Of a DNA stretch of 64,000 nt, positions 1 to 13,300 are shown in pieces. The notes beneath the pieces were generated by a model that saw only the letters and a list, made by a program, of their open reading frames with translations, did no database searches and was not told where the DNA came from. Made by a program: the position numbers and the translations under genes. Numbering within the stretch: the stretch's first letter is position 1; each line of letters begins with the position of its first letter. The DNA lies in contig NMRA01000250.1 of NCBI GenBank assembly GCA_002633005.1, positions 131,092 through 195,091 on the forward strand, read 5' to 3'. This stretch comes from Phoronis australis. Taxonomy: Eukaryota > Phoronida > Phoronidae.

Positions 1-1290
1 AGAAACCCAGAAATGACTTGCCAAAAATGGTCTAGGTAGCACTAAAACATTCCTTGTGAATGAATACATGTCACTGGTCACTAAATGTTCTATGACAAAC
101 AAAATACATTCAACCACGGTATACAATGTTCTCCACGTCTGAAAATCTAAACAGGTCGCAGGCGCAAAAACTGCAACAAACATGCCGGAACCGCGTGGCA
201 GTCAACGCTCTCCGTAGGTTAGTGTGTGCCTTATTTTTACCCACGCACTTCAACAGTAATGCAAACAAATAACTGTGTTTGTTCAACTTTTTATTTTTAA
301 AATGTGACAGTGGAATTATTTACAAACATATCCCAAAATATTTGTTTAGTCAATGATTTTGAAATGCAAGGACGCGCGTCGGGCCAAACAGGACGCGCGT
401 CCGGCCATGCAGAACGCTGCGACACGTTATTTAAAAGCGGTCGTGGAGAATACTGGGTATGCCACAGAAAGTTTGAGGTACATTGGATATTCGAGATACC
501 GGCTAAAACTGACAAACAATCGTGCCGCAATTAACCCCAAATGACTTATGACAGACAAAATTTTATTTGGAAAGGGTCCGTCTGACGCTCAAAAACTATG
601 TCCAAAAAGGATCTAGCTCATGCATTCCAGGTACCACAATAAACAATTCCATGTGATTCAAATAGAAGTTACTGGTTACCAAATGGCCTGTGACAGTCAA
701 AACCCAATCTGGGTTGTACGCGCCAGCCTAAACAATCTCAACCACGTAATTCTGAGTGAAAATTTGAAGAATTTCTTCGATAAGAAAGGTGTTGTGATCA
801 CCCCCACGTTCTTCGTTTGCAGTTCATGACGAATTTTTGAATCCGTGATACTTTCACTTCTGTTCTACTGAATTCCCTCCTTGCTTAAGATAAATAATAG
901 CGACACACCGAGTGCCAATGGGTGATGAATTTTTGAAAGTACCTAACTTTGGGATACCAGGAACTGTAAAACAATCAACCCATTATATAATGAAGACTGC
1001 AGCTATTGTAGCATAATGAGCTGTAGAAACTGTACCGTGTCTTCTATTTTAGTCGAGTGGGAAAATATATGACTATGTCACATGGCAAAATACATTAGTA
1101 CATGATAGTATGTCAATTTAGCCGTGCGTCAAAAAGCGAGATATTTAGATGGTGTGGCGTAATGTCGGAAATAACATCAAAAAAGTGGGACAGTAGACAG
1201 TTCATACTGAGCGGGGCAATTTGCGAATACACAGTACGATGTCAGCAACACGAAGTACTGTATTAGGTACTTTTACAAGTTAAACTTTTC
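1..1290. other. Leading segment without a recognised gene
   Basis: AT-rich sequence with only short open frames and no convincing exon. The one structure noticed is a 21-bp near-repeat at about 370-406, in which GGACGCGCGTC occurs twice; the second copy reads GGACGCGCGTCC and is palindromic. No function is assigned. Confidence 0.5.
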
Positions 1291-1477
1291 ATTTTTATGC
1301 GCCCACGTATTTATATATGGGTGCATATTGCCGTCATCTCTGGGCGTCCGGTGTCCAGGCGTCCGCAGCTGTATCTCCTAAACCCTCACAGGATCTTGAT
1401 GAAATTTGACAGGTGGATTCCTATGAAGCTACGGCAGATGACGACGAATTTCGGACGGATCCGACTACCGGTGTGCC

Positions 1478-1635
1478 CAGGGGCGGATCCAAGATTTGAG
1501 TTAAGGGAGGGCCAGGGCAGAGTATTTAGCCAGGATTTTGCCTTTCAGACATTCGCACCTCCGAACTGCTAAATGGAATCTAGGAGAATATTAGAGGGAC
1601 CATGGCCCCTTGGCCTCCCTCTAAATCCACCACTG
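1478..1635 (+). mobile_element. MITE-B copy 1
   Basis: A roughly 158-bp non-coding element with inverted ends, CAGGGGCGGATCCA at the left and CTAAATCCACCACTG at the right. It sits inside an R1 module and splits its 'GTGTGCC...TAGTGGCA' block. It is related to 17943-18077 and 25030-25419, but no clean target-site duplication is visible here. Confidence 0.7.
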
Positions 1636-3196
1636 CTTAGTGGCACTTTTATTTGTTTACATTTACCTCTGTATCTTCAAAGGTCCTCAACGGAATTTTG
1701 TTAAATTTGAGACAGTAGGCATCTATTAGCGAGATGACGCAATCCTTCTGTTTTCGGACGGATTCGTGGTATTTTGAGCCACCTAGTCGCCATTTTTATG
1801 CGCCCATATATTTATATGTGGACGCATTATGCCGTCATCTCCGTCCGTCCGTCCGTCCGTCCGGGCGGCGTCCGTCCGGCGTCCGCTGCTTTATCTCCAA
1901 AACCCTTTGACATACGTTCATGAAATTTGGCACATATGTTCCATTCATGAATGGGACGGCATGTGCGAACTTTCGGACGGATCCGACTACCGGTGTGCCC
2001 CCTAGTGGCAATTTTAGTTTTTTACGCTTACCTTTGTATCTTCAAAAGTATTGAACGGATTTTCATGAAATTTGGTATGTAGGCACCTATTAGTGAGATG
2101 ACGCTATCCTACTGTTTTCAGATGGATTCGACGTAGTTTGCGCCACCTAGTGGCCATTTTTACTGTTTTCGAGTCTGTATTTTTGCGTCCACCCCTCTAT
2201 CAACCAAACCGCTCAAAGGATGATTGTGAAAATTGGCGTGTATGTGCTTACTATAAGGAAGACAGCTGACAATGATTTTCAGACGATTTGGACTACTGTG
2301 GCGCCTCCTAGTGGCAGTTTTTTTTTTTTGCGCCCATGGCTGTATCTCCCAAACCGTTTGCAGGATCTTTACTAAATTTAGCAAGTGTATTTATGTGATG
2401 TTGACAACGGACGATGACGACTTTAGGATGATTCTGACTACCGGTATGCCTCTAGTGGCAATTTTAGTATTTGCCTCTAGTGGCAATTTTAGTATTTTAC
2501 ATTTACCTCTGTATTTTCATAGGTCTTCAGGTGTATACTTTGTGTTACTTCGTGACTATGAAGGAAAAGTTCCAAGTAGAAATTTGTTTCTGGCATTCTA
2601 ATGCTGTGCTAATCTGGTATGTTGGTAAATTTGTTTTTAATTCTATGTTTCTGTGGTGCTTTAAGCAACTGATGTATAGGATGTGCTTGTATTATGAAGA
2701 TCACTCACATTTTGCCCCTAGCCTATTGAGGAGACAATGACCATGCCTTTCCATTTTGCAAAGTACACCATACTACATATATGCCCTCTACTGGCCACTT
2801 TATGGTACCAATAAACAACCCTAGAAGGATACCGTATACGGTGTAATTGTGAGCGCATTTCAACGCTCTGCGTTGCGCTTGTTACTGTTTTTAGCGTCCG
2901 CCCTTCTATTAACCAAACTGCTCTAAGGATTGTACAAATTGGCATGTATGTTCTCCGGGAGAGGAAGGCTGACGATGGCTTTCCGATGTCTCCGGCTACT
3001 GCGGCGTCTCCTAGTGGCAGCTTCTTGCGCCCATGGCTGTATCTCGTAAAGACTCTGCAGGATCTTTACATAAGTAAGCAAATGTATGTATATGAAGTTG
3101 ACAACAGACGACGACGACTTTCGGATGGATCTGTATACTGGTGTGCCCCTAGTGACAATTTTTATTTTTTTGCGTTTACCTCTGTTTTTTCAAAGG

Positions 3197-3797
3197 AGTT
3201 TGCGTATAAAACAATGGTTCGACCCACCTTGGTATACGCCTCTACTGTTTGGGACCCTTTACCCAAAAAGACATTGCAGCTGTAGAAACAGTACATGGGA
3301 GAGCTGCTCGCTGGGTCACGAGACGGTTCAATCGTCTTTCCTCTGTTGGTTCAATGCTAGAGACCTTACACTGGCCCACCCTCAGTCACAGACGCAAAAT
3401 CTGTCGGCTTACAAATATGATCTTACTGTCACTGACATCTGTACCACTGGTCATCCAGTTATAGTATTCCAATAAATAGGACAGATTACAGGAAAAAGAC
3501 ATTCTTTCCTAGAACAGTCGCGGACAGGAATAGCTTGCCGCGCTGCATTACATCAGTCGGTTCTCTTGATGTCTTTGTCAGCAATCTATCTGCCTTTCTG
3601 AAGTAACATAGTGTGGGGCACCCGCGTACTGACTGCCTTATCTGTTAAAGATCTAGCTATGTTAACTGACCTCTGAATTGACGTCCACTATTTAAACCTG
3701 TCATAGTTGTTCTCGTTTTTGTTGATCCTCGTTGTTATACAGTGACATAATACTCTGGAGAGAGTGTGGTCACTTAAACCAAGAAAGAAAAGGAAAG
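3197..3797 (+). mobile_element. 5'-truncated non-LTR retrotransposon tail
   Basis: Frame-shifted translation around 3210-3600 gives blocks typical of the C-terminal end of CR1/L2-type reverse transcriptases: 'MVRPTLVYASTVWDP', 'VHGRAARWVTRRFNR', 'MLETLHWPTLSHRRK' and 'NSLPRCITSVGSLDVF'. The reading frame shifts near 3285 and is no longer open, so this is a dead remnant. It ends in an A/G-rich tail. AAAGG occurs on both sides (3192-3196 and 3798-3802), and removing the insert rejoins the flanking R1 text 'TTCAAAGGTCCTCAACGG', which supports a target-primed insertion into R1. Confidence 0.75.
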
Positions 3798-4373
3798 AAA
3801 GGTCCTCAACGGATTTTAGTGAAAGTTGGCGCATAAGCTTCTATTAGTGAGATGACACAATCCTCCCGTTTTCTAACGCATTCGTGGTATTTTCCGTCAC
3901 ATAATGGCCATTTTTACTGTTTTCGAGTCTGTTTTTTGGCGTCCACCCCTCTATCTTCCAAACCGCTCTAAGGATGATTGTAAAAATTGGCATGTATGTT
4001 CTTACCATGAAGGGGAAGGCTGACGATGATTTTCCGATGACTACGGCTACTGCGGCTCCTCTTTTTGCACGTGTGCAGTTTCAACGTTCAAACGTTCACC
4101 TCCGAATGGGAATTTGAGGTTACGATAACACCCAAAGTGTTCCGAATGGACATTAGGAAGTGGGGATGGGTGCACACGCTAGCTACCCTAGACTAGAGTA
4201 CAGTGAAACTTTCTTGGTAGAATGGTGGAAAGAGTCAACGACGGCACGCGGGTAACGAAAGTGGTAGTGTTTGATGACATTGAGAACTTTTCAGTGCCCC
4301 TAATAGTTTTATTTGCCTGCTGTTCTGTGCAACCTGAAACTTTTGATACTATTCGTTTGTAGGCGCTGAAATA

Positions 4374-7300
4374 ATGGGATCCAATGATTCTGCCAAGTGG
4401 AACCTGCTTCACATGGCATTTGCTGCCTTGACTGGTTTTGGTTTGTCGACTTTTTCAGTCGACCCATACTTCATGTACAGCAGAGGAGGGTGTGAGTATA
4501 AATAAGCGTCAAAGTACTACACATACTAGTACTGCCAAAGTAGTTTTAGTTAGATATCATGGCACCACTGAGTAGGGTTTAAGAGTCACATGAACTTCGA
4601 TGGGAAGATTTTGTCAACCCGCGATGGAAAAGGTTTCATATCCTCAGCATGACAACTAGAATTCGGGTGATTATTGTCATTATCCAGGCCTGGTTTATTT
4701 CTTAGGCATGTAAGTTTGACGTACTTGACTACTGAGAAGCGGTCATGTGTTCACGAGGAGTTATCTACAAGTAAATCAATATTTCAGCCGAGACGATTTA
4801 GAAAAGTAATTATTTTCCCTAAATATTAACAGCATTTTCCAGAAAATCTGTTGAATAGGATGTGTTAAAATGTGCTTTCTGTCAAAGACGATTTGATTTG
4901 GACCACTTTCCGTCACCAAATTGATCTTGTCTTGTTCCTTACTCAGTTTAGAAATGGTCTGTGGGCTCATGCAGAAAGAAAACGACCGTCCATTACTTGT
5001 TCAACCAATAACGAACTATCATTTTTTTTGAATCACTGAAATTACTTCTAATTTAAATAAAGAACAATTTGCGACCAATGTCATAATGGTAAGTGCCATA
5101 ACAATCTGATATAGAAAGCACGGGTTTAAGGGCGGTTTTGTTTAGATTTTGTCATTTTCGTATTACTTGCAAATCATTTAGGCTTGGTAGAATACCTCCA
5201 ACGGAAATGAGAAAATGTATGCTCATTGCAAAATTATCTATTGTTTCAGGTGGTCCTTATCTTCTGATTTATTATGTAACCCTTTTCCTGACTCTACCAC
5301 CTATTGTGTTTGTACACATGAAGTTAGGAGGCGTTACAGAAAGCGGACTTGTGGGAATGTTGGCAAAGCACGTACCGATTTTGACAGGTATACACTAGAC
5401 TATAATTAGTCTACCATGAACTCTGTCAGATTAAAAGTGATTTCTGAACTTGGGAAGAACCGACCTGATTGTTTGACATCGAGGTCAAGAAGTTGGCTTG
5501 ACACTGCGAATCAGTTGCTACGCCATGCCTGGAGTGCGTTCAATAACGCTAAGACCTACGCTAGGACCTAGCTAAAATCTAGCCAAAGTTACGTGACTCA
5601 TTTAAAATACATGGTCATATCTCACGTAACCTCACAAAGTCTTGCTTTTTAGCGAGGTCCTAGCATTACTGAACGGGAGGCTGGTCTCGTGGAATGATTT
5701 ACTGTCAGTTCTTCAAAAGCTCAGAAATCACTGAGTAGGGATCAAACAAGTTGAGACTATAGTTTAAGAACGGTAAATGGTCTAAATCAAAATTATGTTT
5801 TGGCGAAAGGTCGGATTTTGGCGGCTTCGTTCTAACAGAACGATGGTTGACACTTGACTACTAACAGTTTCTTTCTGTTTCAAAGAACGAAAAATTAATT
5901 GCTTATCGAGATTCAGAAATAATAGTTACGTTGGGGTGTTCACCAGGTGGCGAGTCTGTATTGGTGTCGGCTCACCTTGAACTGTAATCGACATTTCGTG
6001 AGTCTGCTCAAAAATAGTTTTGCAAAAGTACAATTTGCGAGAAAAAGAAGCAGATGATGTTATCAAAAGCTTGGAATTGCTTCTGCTGCCCAATATTGGA
6101 AGATATTTCATGCTTTTTTCTCCTGAAAATACCACATCTGCTTACATGTGAAGAGATAACTTGACCTGATCTAAGTATGGAAATGCTCTTGTGTTGACTT
6201 ACGAAGTGAATGTACACTGATTGGTCGAACACCTAAAAGTAAGTTGAAACGTGATTGGTAAATACAATGGTTGCAATTTTTACTTTTCTCATAGCTTTTG
6301 TAAACAGCCTAGTAATCGAGGACTATGTCCATAACCACGTGATATGCTAATATGGGCCAATCCCAAGGACAATAAATATCAGGTTATATGTGGACCGAAG
6401 ACAATATTGCTCTCACGAGTTCCATATAACCTGATATGCTTGACGGTCTGTGTTTGTTTTATTATGCCACCACTGATGCTTCCTTCCTCTTGATTTCTCA
6501 AATAAAGACAGAAAAATCAGGAATCCCAACTGNTGATTGTTTGACATCGAGGTCAAGAAGTTGGCTTGACACTGCGAATCAGTTGCTACGCCATGCATGG
6601 AGTGCGTTCAATAACGTTAAGACCTACGCTAGGACCTAGCTAAAATCTAGCCAAAGTTACGTGATTCATTTAAAATACATGGTCATATCTCACGTAACCT
6701 CACGAAGTCTTGCTTTTTAGCGAGGTCCTAGCATTACTGAACGGGAGGCTGGTCTCGTGGAATGATTTACTGTCAGTTCTTCAAAAGCTCAGAAATCACT
6801 GAGTATGGATCAAACAAGTCGAGACTATAGTTTAAGAACGGTAAATGGTCTAAATCAAAATTAGGTTTTGGCGAAAGGGCGGATTTTGGCGGCTTCATTC
6901 TAACAGAACGATGGTTGACACTTCACTACTAACAGTTTCTTTCTGTTTCAAAGAACGAAAAATTAATTGCTTATCGAGATTGAGAAATAATAGTTACGTT
7001 GGGGTGTTCACCAGGTGGCGAGTCTGTATTGGTGTCGGCTCACCTTGAACTGTAATCGACATTTCGTGAGTCTGCTCAAAATTAGTTTTGCAAAAGTACA
7101 ATTTGCGAGAAAAAGAAGCAGATGATGTTATCAAAAGCTTGGAATTGCTTCTGCTGCCCAATATTGGAAGATATGTCATGCTTTTTACTCCTGAAAATAC
7201 CACATCTGCTTACATGTGAAGAGATAACTTGACCTGATCTAAGTATGGAAATGCTCTTGTGTTGACTTACGAAGTGAATGTACACTGATTGGTCGAACAC

Positions 7301-10300
7301 GTAAAAGTAAGTTGAAACGTGATTGGTAAATACAATGGTTGCAATTTTTACTTTTCTCATAGCTTTTGTAAACAGCCTAGTAATCGAGGACTATGTCCAT
7401 AACCACGTGATATGCTAATATGGGCCAATCCCAAGGACAATAAATATCAGGTTATATGTGGACCGAAGACAATATTGCTCTCACGAGTTCCATATAACCT
7501 GATATGCTTGACGGTCTGTGTTTGTTTTATTATGCCACCACTGATGCTTCCTTCCTCTTGATTTCTCAAATAAAGACAGAAAAATCAGGAATCCCAACTG
7601 CGAATCGAACCACAGGTTTTTAGATTGCTGGTCTAGTGCTCTAACCATTGACACTGAGCTACTGAGGGCCCGATTTATGTGCAATAACTATTTGCAGCCA
7701 ATTGTTATGTCATTCATCCCATGAGCGGCATTTCGCCTTTAATTTATCGAACGAGATTTGGACAACTATATAATCAGCAATTCACCTGTATGTGTTAATG
7801 AGATATAGTAAATAGACGCTAATGTTGGCCAACAGTGAAATATATCGAATAAACAGAAAAGCCAGGAACCCCAACTGGGAATCGAATCACAGATCTCTGC
7901 CAGTCTAGCGTTCTTGCTCGCACTCAAAATTAATGAAAACGTGATTTTGGCTAGATTTTCTAGCCGCGAGACAGCCACTGAACGCTACCCCTGTTAACAC
8001 TGCCTCCAAACAGAATTCAACTGCTTGCTGTTTTAAGACAAAAGTATGGATTAGTGTTCATGCAATAATAATATTAATCATAACCAATAAAGAGCTGCTG
8101 TCAGCAAACGTAGTAAGGGAAATGTAAAACTTAAAGGCGCCTTTCTGATCATCATCCTTTTATTTCCAGGTGCTGGATTTGCTCAAATGATCTACTGTTT
8201 CCTGTATCTTATTTATGTACCCATCTTGGGTGCCAGAGTGTTTTACTACATGGTAGCTTCAATCGTGCCGGGGGCCTGGGATACGCCTGCAGACCTGAAG
8301 TACCCGTGGGATTACTGTGGCTACCCGTTCAATACACCCTCATGTCTAACTTCAAAGGACCTGGCGAACAACACGTAAGCAGTCTCTTGAACATAGGCCG
8401 TTCAAACCTTTCAGTCTACTTCTGTCTATTTTATGCTGTCAGTTTTATTATGCAAGTCACAGAACATAACTGTAAGTCCAAATATAAAAACTGAATAAAG
8501 TTGAGAAATAAATGAAACATAAACAATCAAGTGTTTTGATCTTGATTTCTAGTCCAGCACTGTAAATTGACAAGCATTAATTATTATGCGCCCACATATT
8601 TATATGTGGTTGCCGTCATCTCTGTCTGGGCGTCCGGCGTCCGCAGCTGTATTTCCTAAACCCCTCGCAGGATATTGATGCAATTTGGCAGGTGTGTTTT
8701 TATCAAGCTGACGACGGATGACGACAAATTTCGGACCTCTCCGACTACCGGTGTGCCCCCTAGTGGCAATTTTAGTTTTATACGTTTACCTCTGTATCTT
8801 CAAAGGAACTCAACGGATTTCCATAACATTTGGCACATAGACATCTATTAGTGACGCTAGCCATTCATCTTCAGATTGATTCAAGGTAGTTTGCGATACC
8901 TAGTGGCCATTTTTGTTGTTTTCGAGTCTGTTTTGTGGCGTCTGTCCCTCTTTTAACTAAACCACTCTACTGTGGGCGCACCCAGTGGGGGCTCGGGAGT
9001 TCGAACGAGCACCCCAATTTGGCGAATTGGGCAAAAAGGTCCGCGAAACAAAGAGTCAGTGTAAAGGAGACAAATGTCCACAAAGCCGACAGGAATTCGG
9101 CGCGGATGCACAATCCGTAGGCCTGAACCTCGGGCCCCGTTTTTTTAGTCCTCGCAGATTTTTTTCAGTAAGAGGTCCGCATACCGAAAAATTCGATCCT
9201 CTATATTTTAGCCTGGGTGCGCGCATGCTCTAAGGATGTTTGTGAAAGTTGTCATGTATGTTCTTTCTATGAAGGGGCGGTTGACGATGATTTTCCGATG
9301 ACTTCGAGTATTGTGGCGCCTCCTAGTGGTGGTTTTGTTATTTTGCACCCATACCTGTATCTCCTAAGCCCTCTGCAGGATCTTTATTAAATTTAGCACA
9401 TGTATTTAAATGAAGTTAACAAGAGAAGACGACGACTTTTAGACGTATCCGACGAACACTGTGCCCCCTAGTGACAATTTCAATTTTTTTTTTTCGTTTT
9501 CCTCTGTTTCTCTGAAGTTCCTCCACGAATTTTAATGAAATTTGGTTACTAATGGCTTTCTTTTAAAGAAACAATGAAATTTTCTGGTTTTCAGACAGAT
9601 TCGACGTATTTTGCACCATCTAGTGGCCATTTTGATGACAAAAATAAACAACTGTCTAAAAATATACCATTTGCGATGCATTCGTGGGCCCATTTCAACG
9701 CTCCGCGTTGCTCTTTTTACTGTTTTCGAGTCTGTTTTTTTAGCGTCCACCTCTCTATCAACCAAACCATTCTAAGGATAATTTTGAAAATTGGCGTATA
9801 TGTTCTCAGTGTGATGAGGACGATTGACGATGACAACTTCGAATAGTGTGGCGCCTGCTAGTGGTAGTTTTGTTTTGCACCCATAGCTGTATCTCCTAAA
9901 CCCACTTAGTTAAGTGTATTTATATGAAGCTAACATTAGACGACGACAACTTTCAGGTGGACGATTTGCCCCCTTATGGCAATTTCATTTTTTGTTTTCC
10001 TTTGTTTCTCTGAAGTTCTTTGACAGATTTTTATGAAATTTAGTAAATAGCTTTCTATTAAAGAAGCTATGGCATGTTCCGTTTTCTGATGGATTGTACG
10101 TTTTGCGCCATCTAGTGGCCATTTTTATGATACAAATAACTCTAGAAGCACAAGGTTTGCAGTTCATTCGTGGGCGCATTTCTAGGCTCCTCGTTGCTCT
10201 TGTTAAACAGGGTGTTAAATATACAAAAGTATTAATATCACTATTACTATTTATTATTGTTGTTATTGTTTTTGTTGCTGGTACTGTGCTGTTATTATTA

Positions 10301-13300
10301 TATTTTTGCTGTTATTATCTTTCTTCGATTTACATTTCAGCTACTGGACCCCTGCCGAGTCGGAGTTTTACCGGTACATGGTGATAAAAGTTTTTATGTG
10401 TTTTTATGCGCCCACAAATTTACATGTGGGTGCATATGCTGGGCGTCCAGTGTCCATGGCAGTATCTAATAAACCTGTTTCAAGATCATAATGAGATTTT
10501 GCAGATGTGTTCGTATGAAGCTGATGACAGAGGGTTACGAGTTTCAGATGAATTTGGCTACCGCTCTGCCCCCTAATGGCAATTTTATTTTTTACGTTTG
10601 CTTATGTATCTTTTGTGTTCCTTGATGGATTTTCATGAAATTTAACAACTATGTTTCAGACGGATTTGACATATTCTGTACCAGCTGGTGGCAATTTGAA
10701 AAATTTCGAGCACTTTTTCACGTTTTATTCGCCAAACCTCTCTAAGAATTGTAATGAAAATTGTGGCAGATTTGTTACTGATAAGAAGACGGGCTGACAC
10801 TGATTTTCGGACGGGTTGATTACTGTGGTGATCATTGTGGCATTTTTGTGTCCACGGTTGTATCTCCTTAAGTTGTTGGAGGATCTGTGTGAAATTTGGC
10901 AGATACGATAGTATGGAGATAATAATGGATGACGACGAGTTTCAGACCAATATGGCTACAGGTGTGCCCCCTAGTGTCAGTTTTATTTTTTATGTTTGCC
11001 TCTATAACTTTGGGAGTTCATGGATGGATTTTCATGAAATCTAGCAAATAGGTTTTATTAAATAGATGACAATCCTTCCTGTTTTTGGACAGATTTTATA
11101 TATTCTGCGCCACCTAGTGGCAGTTTTAAAAAAATTGAGTATTTTTGATATCCGTTGCCCTATCCGCCAAACCACACAAAGGTTCTTTATGAAAATTGGC
11201 AGGTGTTTTGCTGATTAGAAGACCGCAGCTGACACTCATTTTCGGATTTGACTATTGTGGCAACCCTAGGGGCAATTTTTGTGTTTTTGCGTCTGCGGCT
11301 GTATGTCCTTATCTCGTTGGAGGATCTTTGTGAAATGTAGCAGATATCAGATGATAACAGATGACGACGAGTTTCTAACCCATTTGACTACACAGTGGCA
11401 GTTTTAGTTTTTTGCATTTGCCTCTGTATCTTTGGAGTTCATTAATTAATGGATTTTTTCTGAAATTTGGCATAAAGCTTTCTATTAAGGTGACAAGTTT
11501 GCCATTCCATCTTCAGACAGATTCAGCATATTTTGCATCAGCTAATGGCCATTTTTATCAATTTCAATTTTGTTTTTTGCCTGCCTCTGTATCTTTGGAG
11601 TTCCTTGGTGGGTCATGAAAGTTGGCTAATAGTTTTGTAATAGAGATGACGGTGCTTATCAAATTTTGGATGGGTTTGACGTATTCTGCACCATCTGATT
11701 TCGATTTTTATGTTATTAAAGAACACCGTTAGGAGCACACTGTTTGCGTTGCTCTTGTTGTCTTAATTAGTTAAGTTGGCATCATTGCATTCTCCACAGG
11801 GGGCTGTGTAACTATTTCATCGCCAGACTTAGTTTTTGCACTGAACACCCCATAAACTCATCACAAAAACGTGCAGTGTTTCGCAAAATGGTGAACCAGA
11901 TTCTGCATATGAAAACAATGGCCATGCTGATCTCTGTAATTTTTAAATCGCGCCTGGCAAGAGCTTTCATTTGATTAGCCGCTGAGTGAACGTTCAAATG
12001 AACTTCAGTAATCGGCAGTGGCTGTATGGTCATTTCTGAACGTGTCCGTGGGATAAAATGGAATTGATATTCTCATACCTAAAGTATCGTAATTCTCCTT
12101 TTCAAAAACTGATGCTCTTGCATTCCTGAAAAAATGTTGAATTGCTGGCGAAACAAAATTAGAATTTACCCCCAGGAACTAATACAAATATTTCCACAGG
12201 TTTCACGTGGTCCAGACGAACAAAGTAGTCGAAGGTCTTGGTGGAATGGACTACCCTCTGCCAGTCTGTCTGTTTGTCCTTTGGGTCATTACTGCCTTGA
12301 TGACGGCATTCTCCATTAGGATCTACGGATGGGTAACAATTAAATGAATCTCAAACTTTCTTGTTCACCAACTCGAACGTTTGAAACCCATTACCAAACA
12401 TTGGTTCTCACCGCTGTTTGTCACAGAAATGGGAAAAAGTAAAAAATTGAAATTTGTAATGGCGACAGCAGTTACCATTTGTTTCTGTATTGCCATTTGT
12501 TTTTTAAGGGAAACTGTCGTTTTATTGCCAAAAAAACGTTTTTTATATTGTTGTTGGGTGAGACAGACTTTTTTGAAGTTATTACCTTTGACCAGAGGTA
12601 TAAAGCAAGAAAATTTGTTGTAATGTTATTACATATTTCCAATTTTTCCCAACGTCTGCTATAGATTCGCTGAAATTGAGGCCAGTGACTTAAATTACCA
12701 GTTGAATAGGCTTATACTTAAAATACTGTATCATTTATCGAGCTTGTCAGCAGAGCATTTGGCTTCGACCTCGAAGGTTACGTTCTGGGGTTGATTTCAG
12801 AAAATAACTTTTGTCTCCGAAAATGTCTTTTAATCTTGAAAAAATCTGAAGCATTATTGTCACCATGCTAAGACGTGACAACCAAACATGAATATTAAAC
12901 TATACTGGTACCTGGTGCATAAGTAGAAACTACCGCTGGCAACAGTGAAAACAGCTCACTCTATCAGTGGTGATTTTATAGCTTCAAACGTAAAGATAAT
13001 ATTTAGTCTTTACATCGCATAGAATAATACGATGGCACTTGGCTTACCTCAAAATCCAACTGCTGCCTGCTGGTTTAGTAATTGGCCCAATTATGTTGCA
13101 CACACACCAGAATAAATGAGAAGCAGAATACTAGGAACATTGTTAATAGAATTTTAAGTTGTAAAAGTCACCTAATTTGTCTGATTTTCAAATTTCAAAA
13201 ACTTGACCACGTAAACTTTTCACAAACTATTCAAATATCCTATTTAATTAAAAACTTTCAAAACAACAGTTTTGTCACCACCAGTGTGTTTATGATTGGC

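Larger units (their letters stand above)
1294..4065 (+). repeat. R1 interspersed repeat, composite copy
   Basis: This is the first copy of the dominant repeat of the window. It opens with a near-palindrome (ATGCGCCCAC ... GGGTGCAT) and consists of diverged modules about 140-160 bp long. Each module contains a 'tgaaattTGGCa' stretch, a 'gATGACG' stretch, a 'GGACGGATYCGAC' stretch and ends in 'CTAGTGGC(A/C)ATTTTA'. A GC-rich hairpin end (CAACGCTCTGCGTTG) lies near 2859-2875. Further modules continue to about 4065. The copy is interrupted by MITE-B at 1478-1635 and by a LINE tail at 3197-3797. No protein-coding capacity was recognised; its open frames are short and not shared between copies. Confidence 0.75.

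Noticed and set aside
2272-3475. Open frames of 109-129 codons within R1
   Set aside because: They are not shared between R1 copies and consist of repeat modules; the part after 3200 is explained by the LINE reverse transcriptase remnant.
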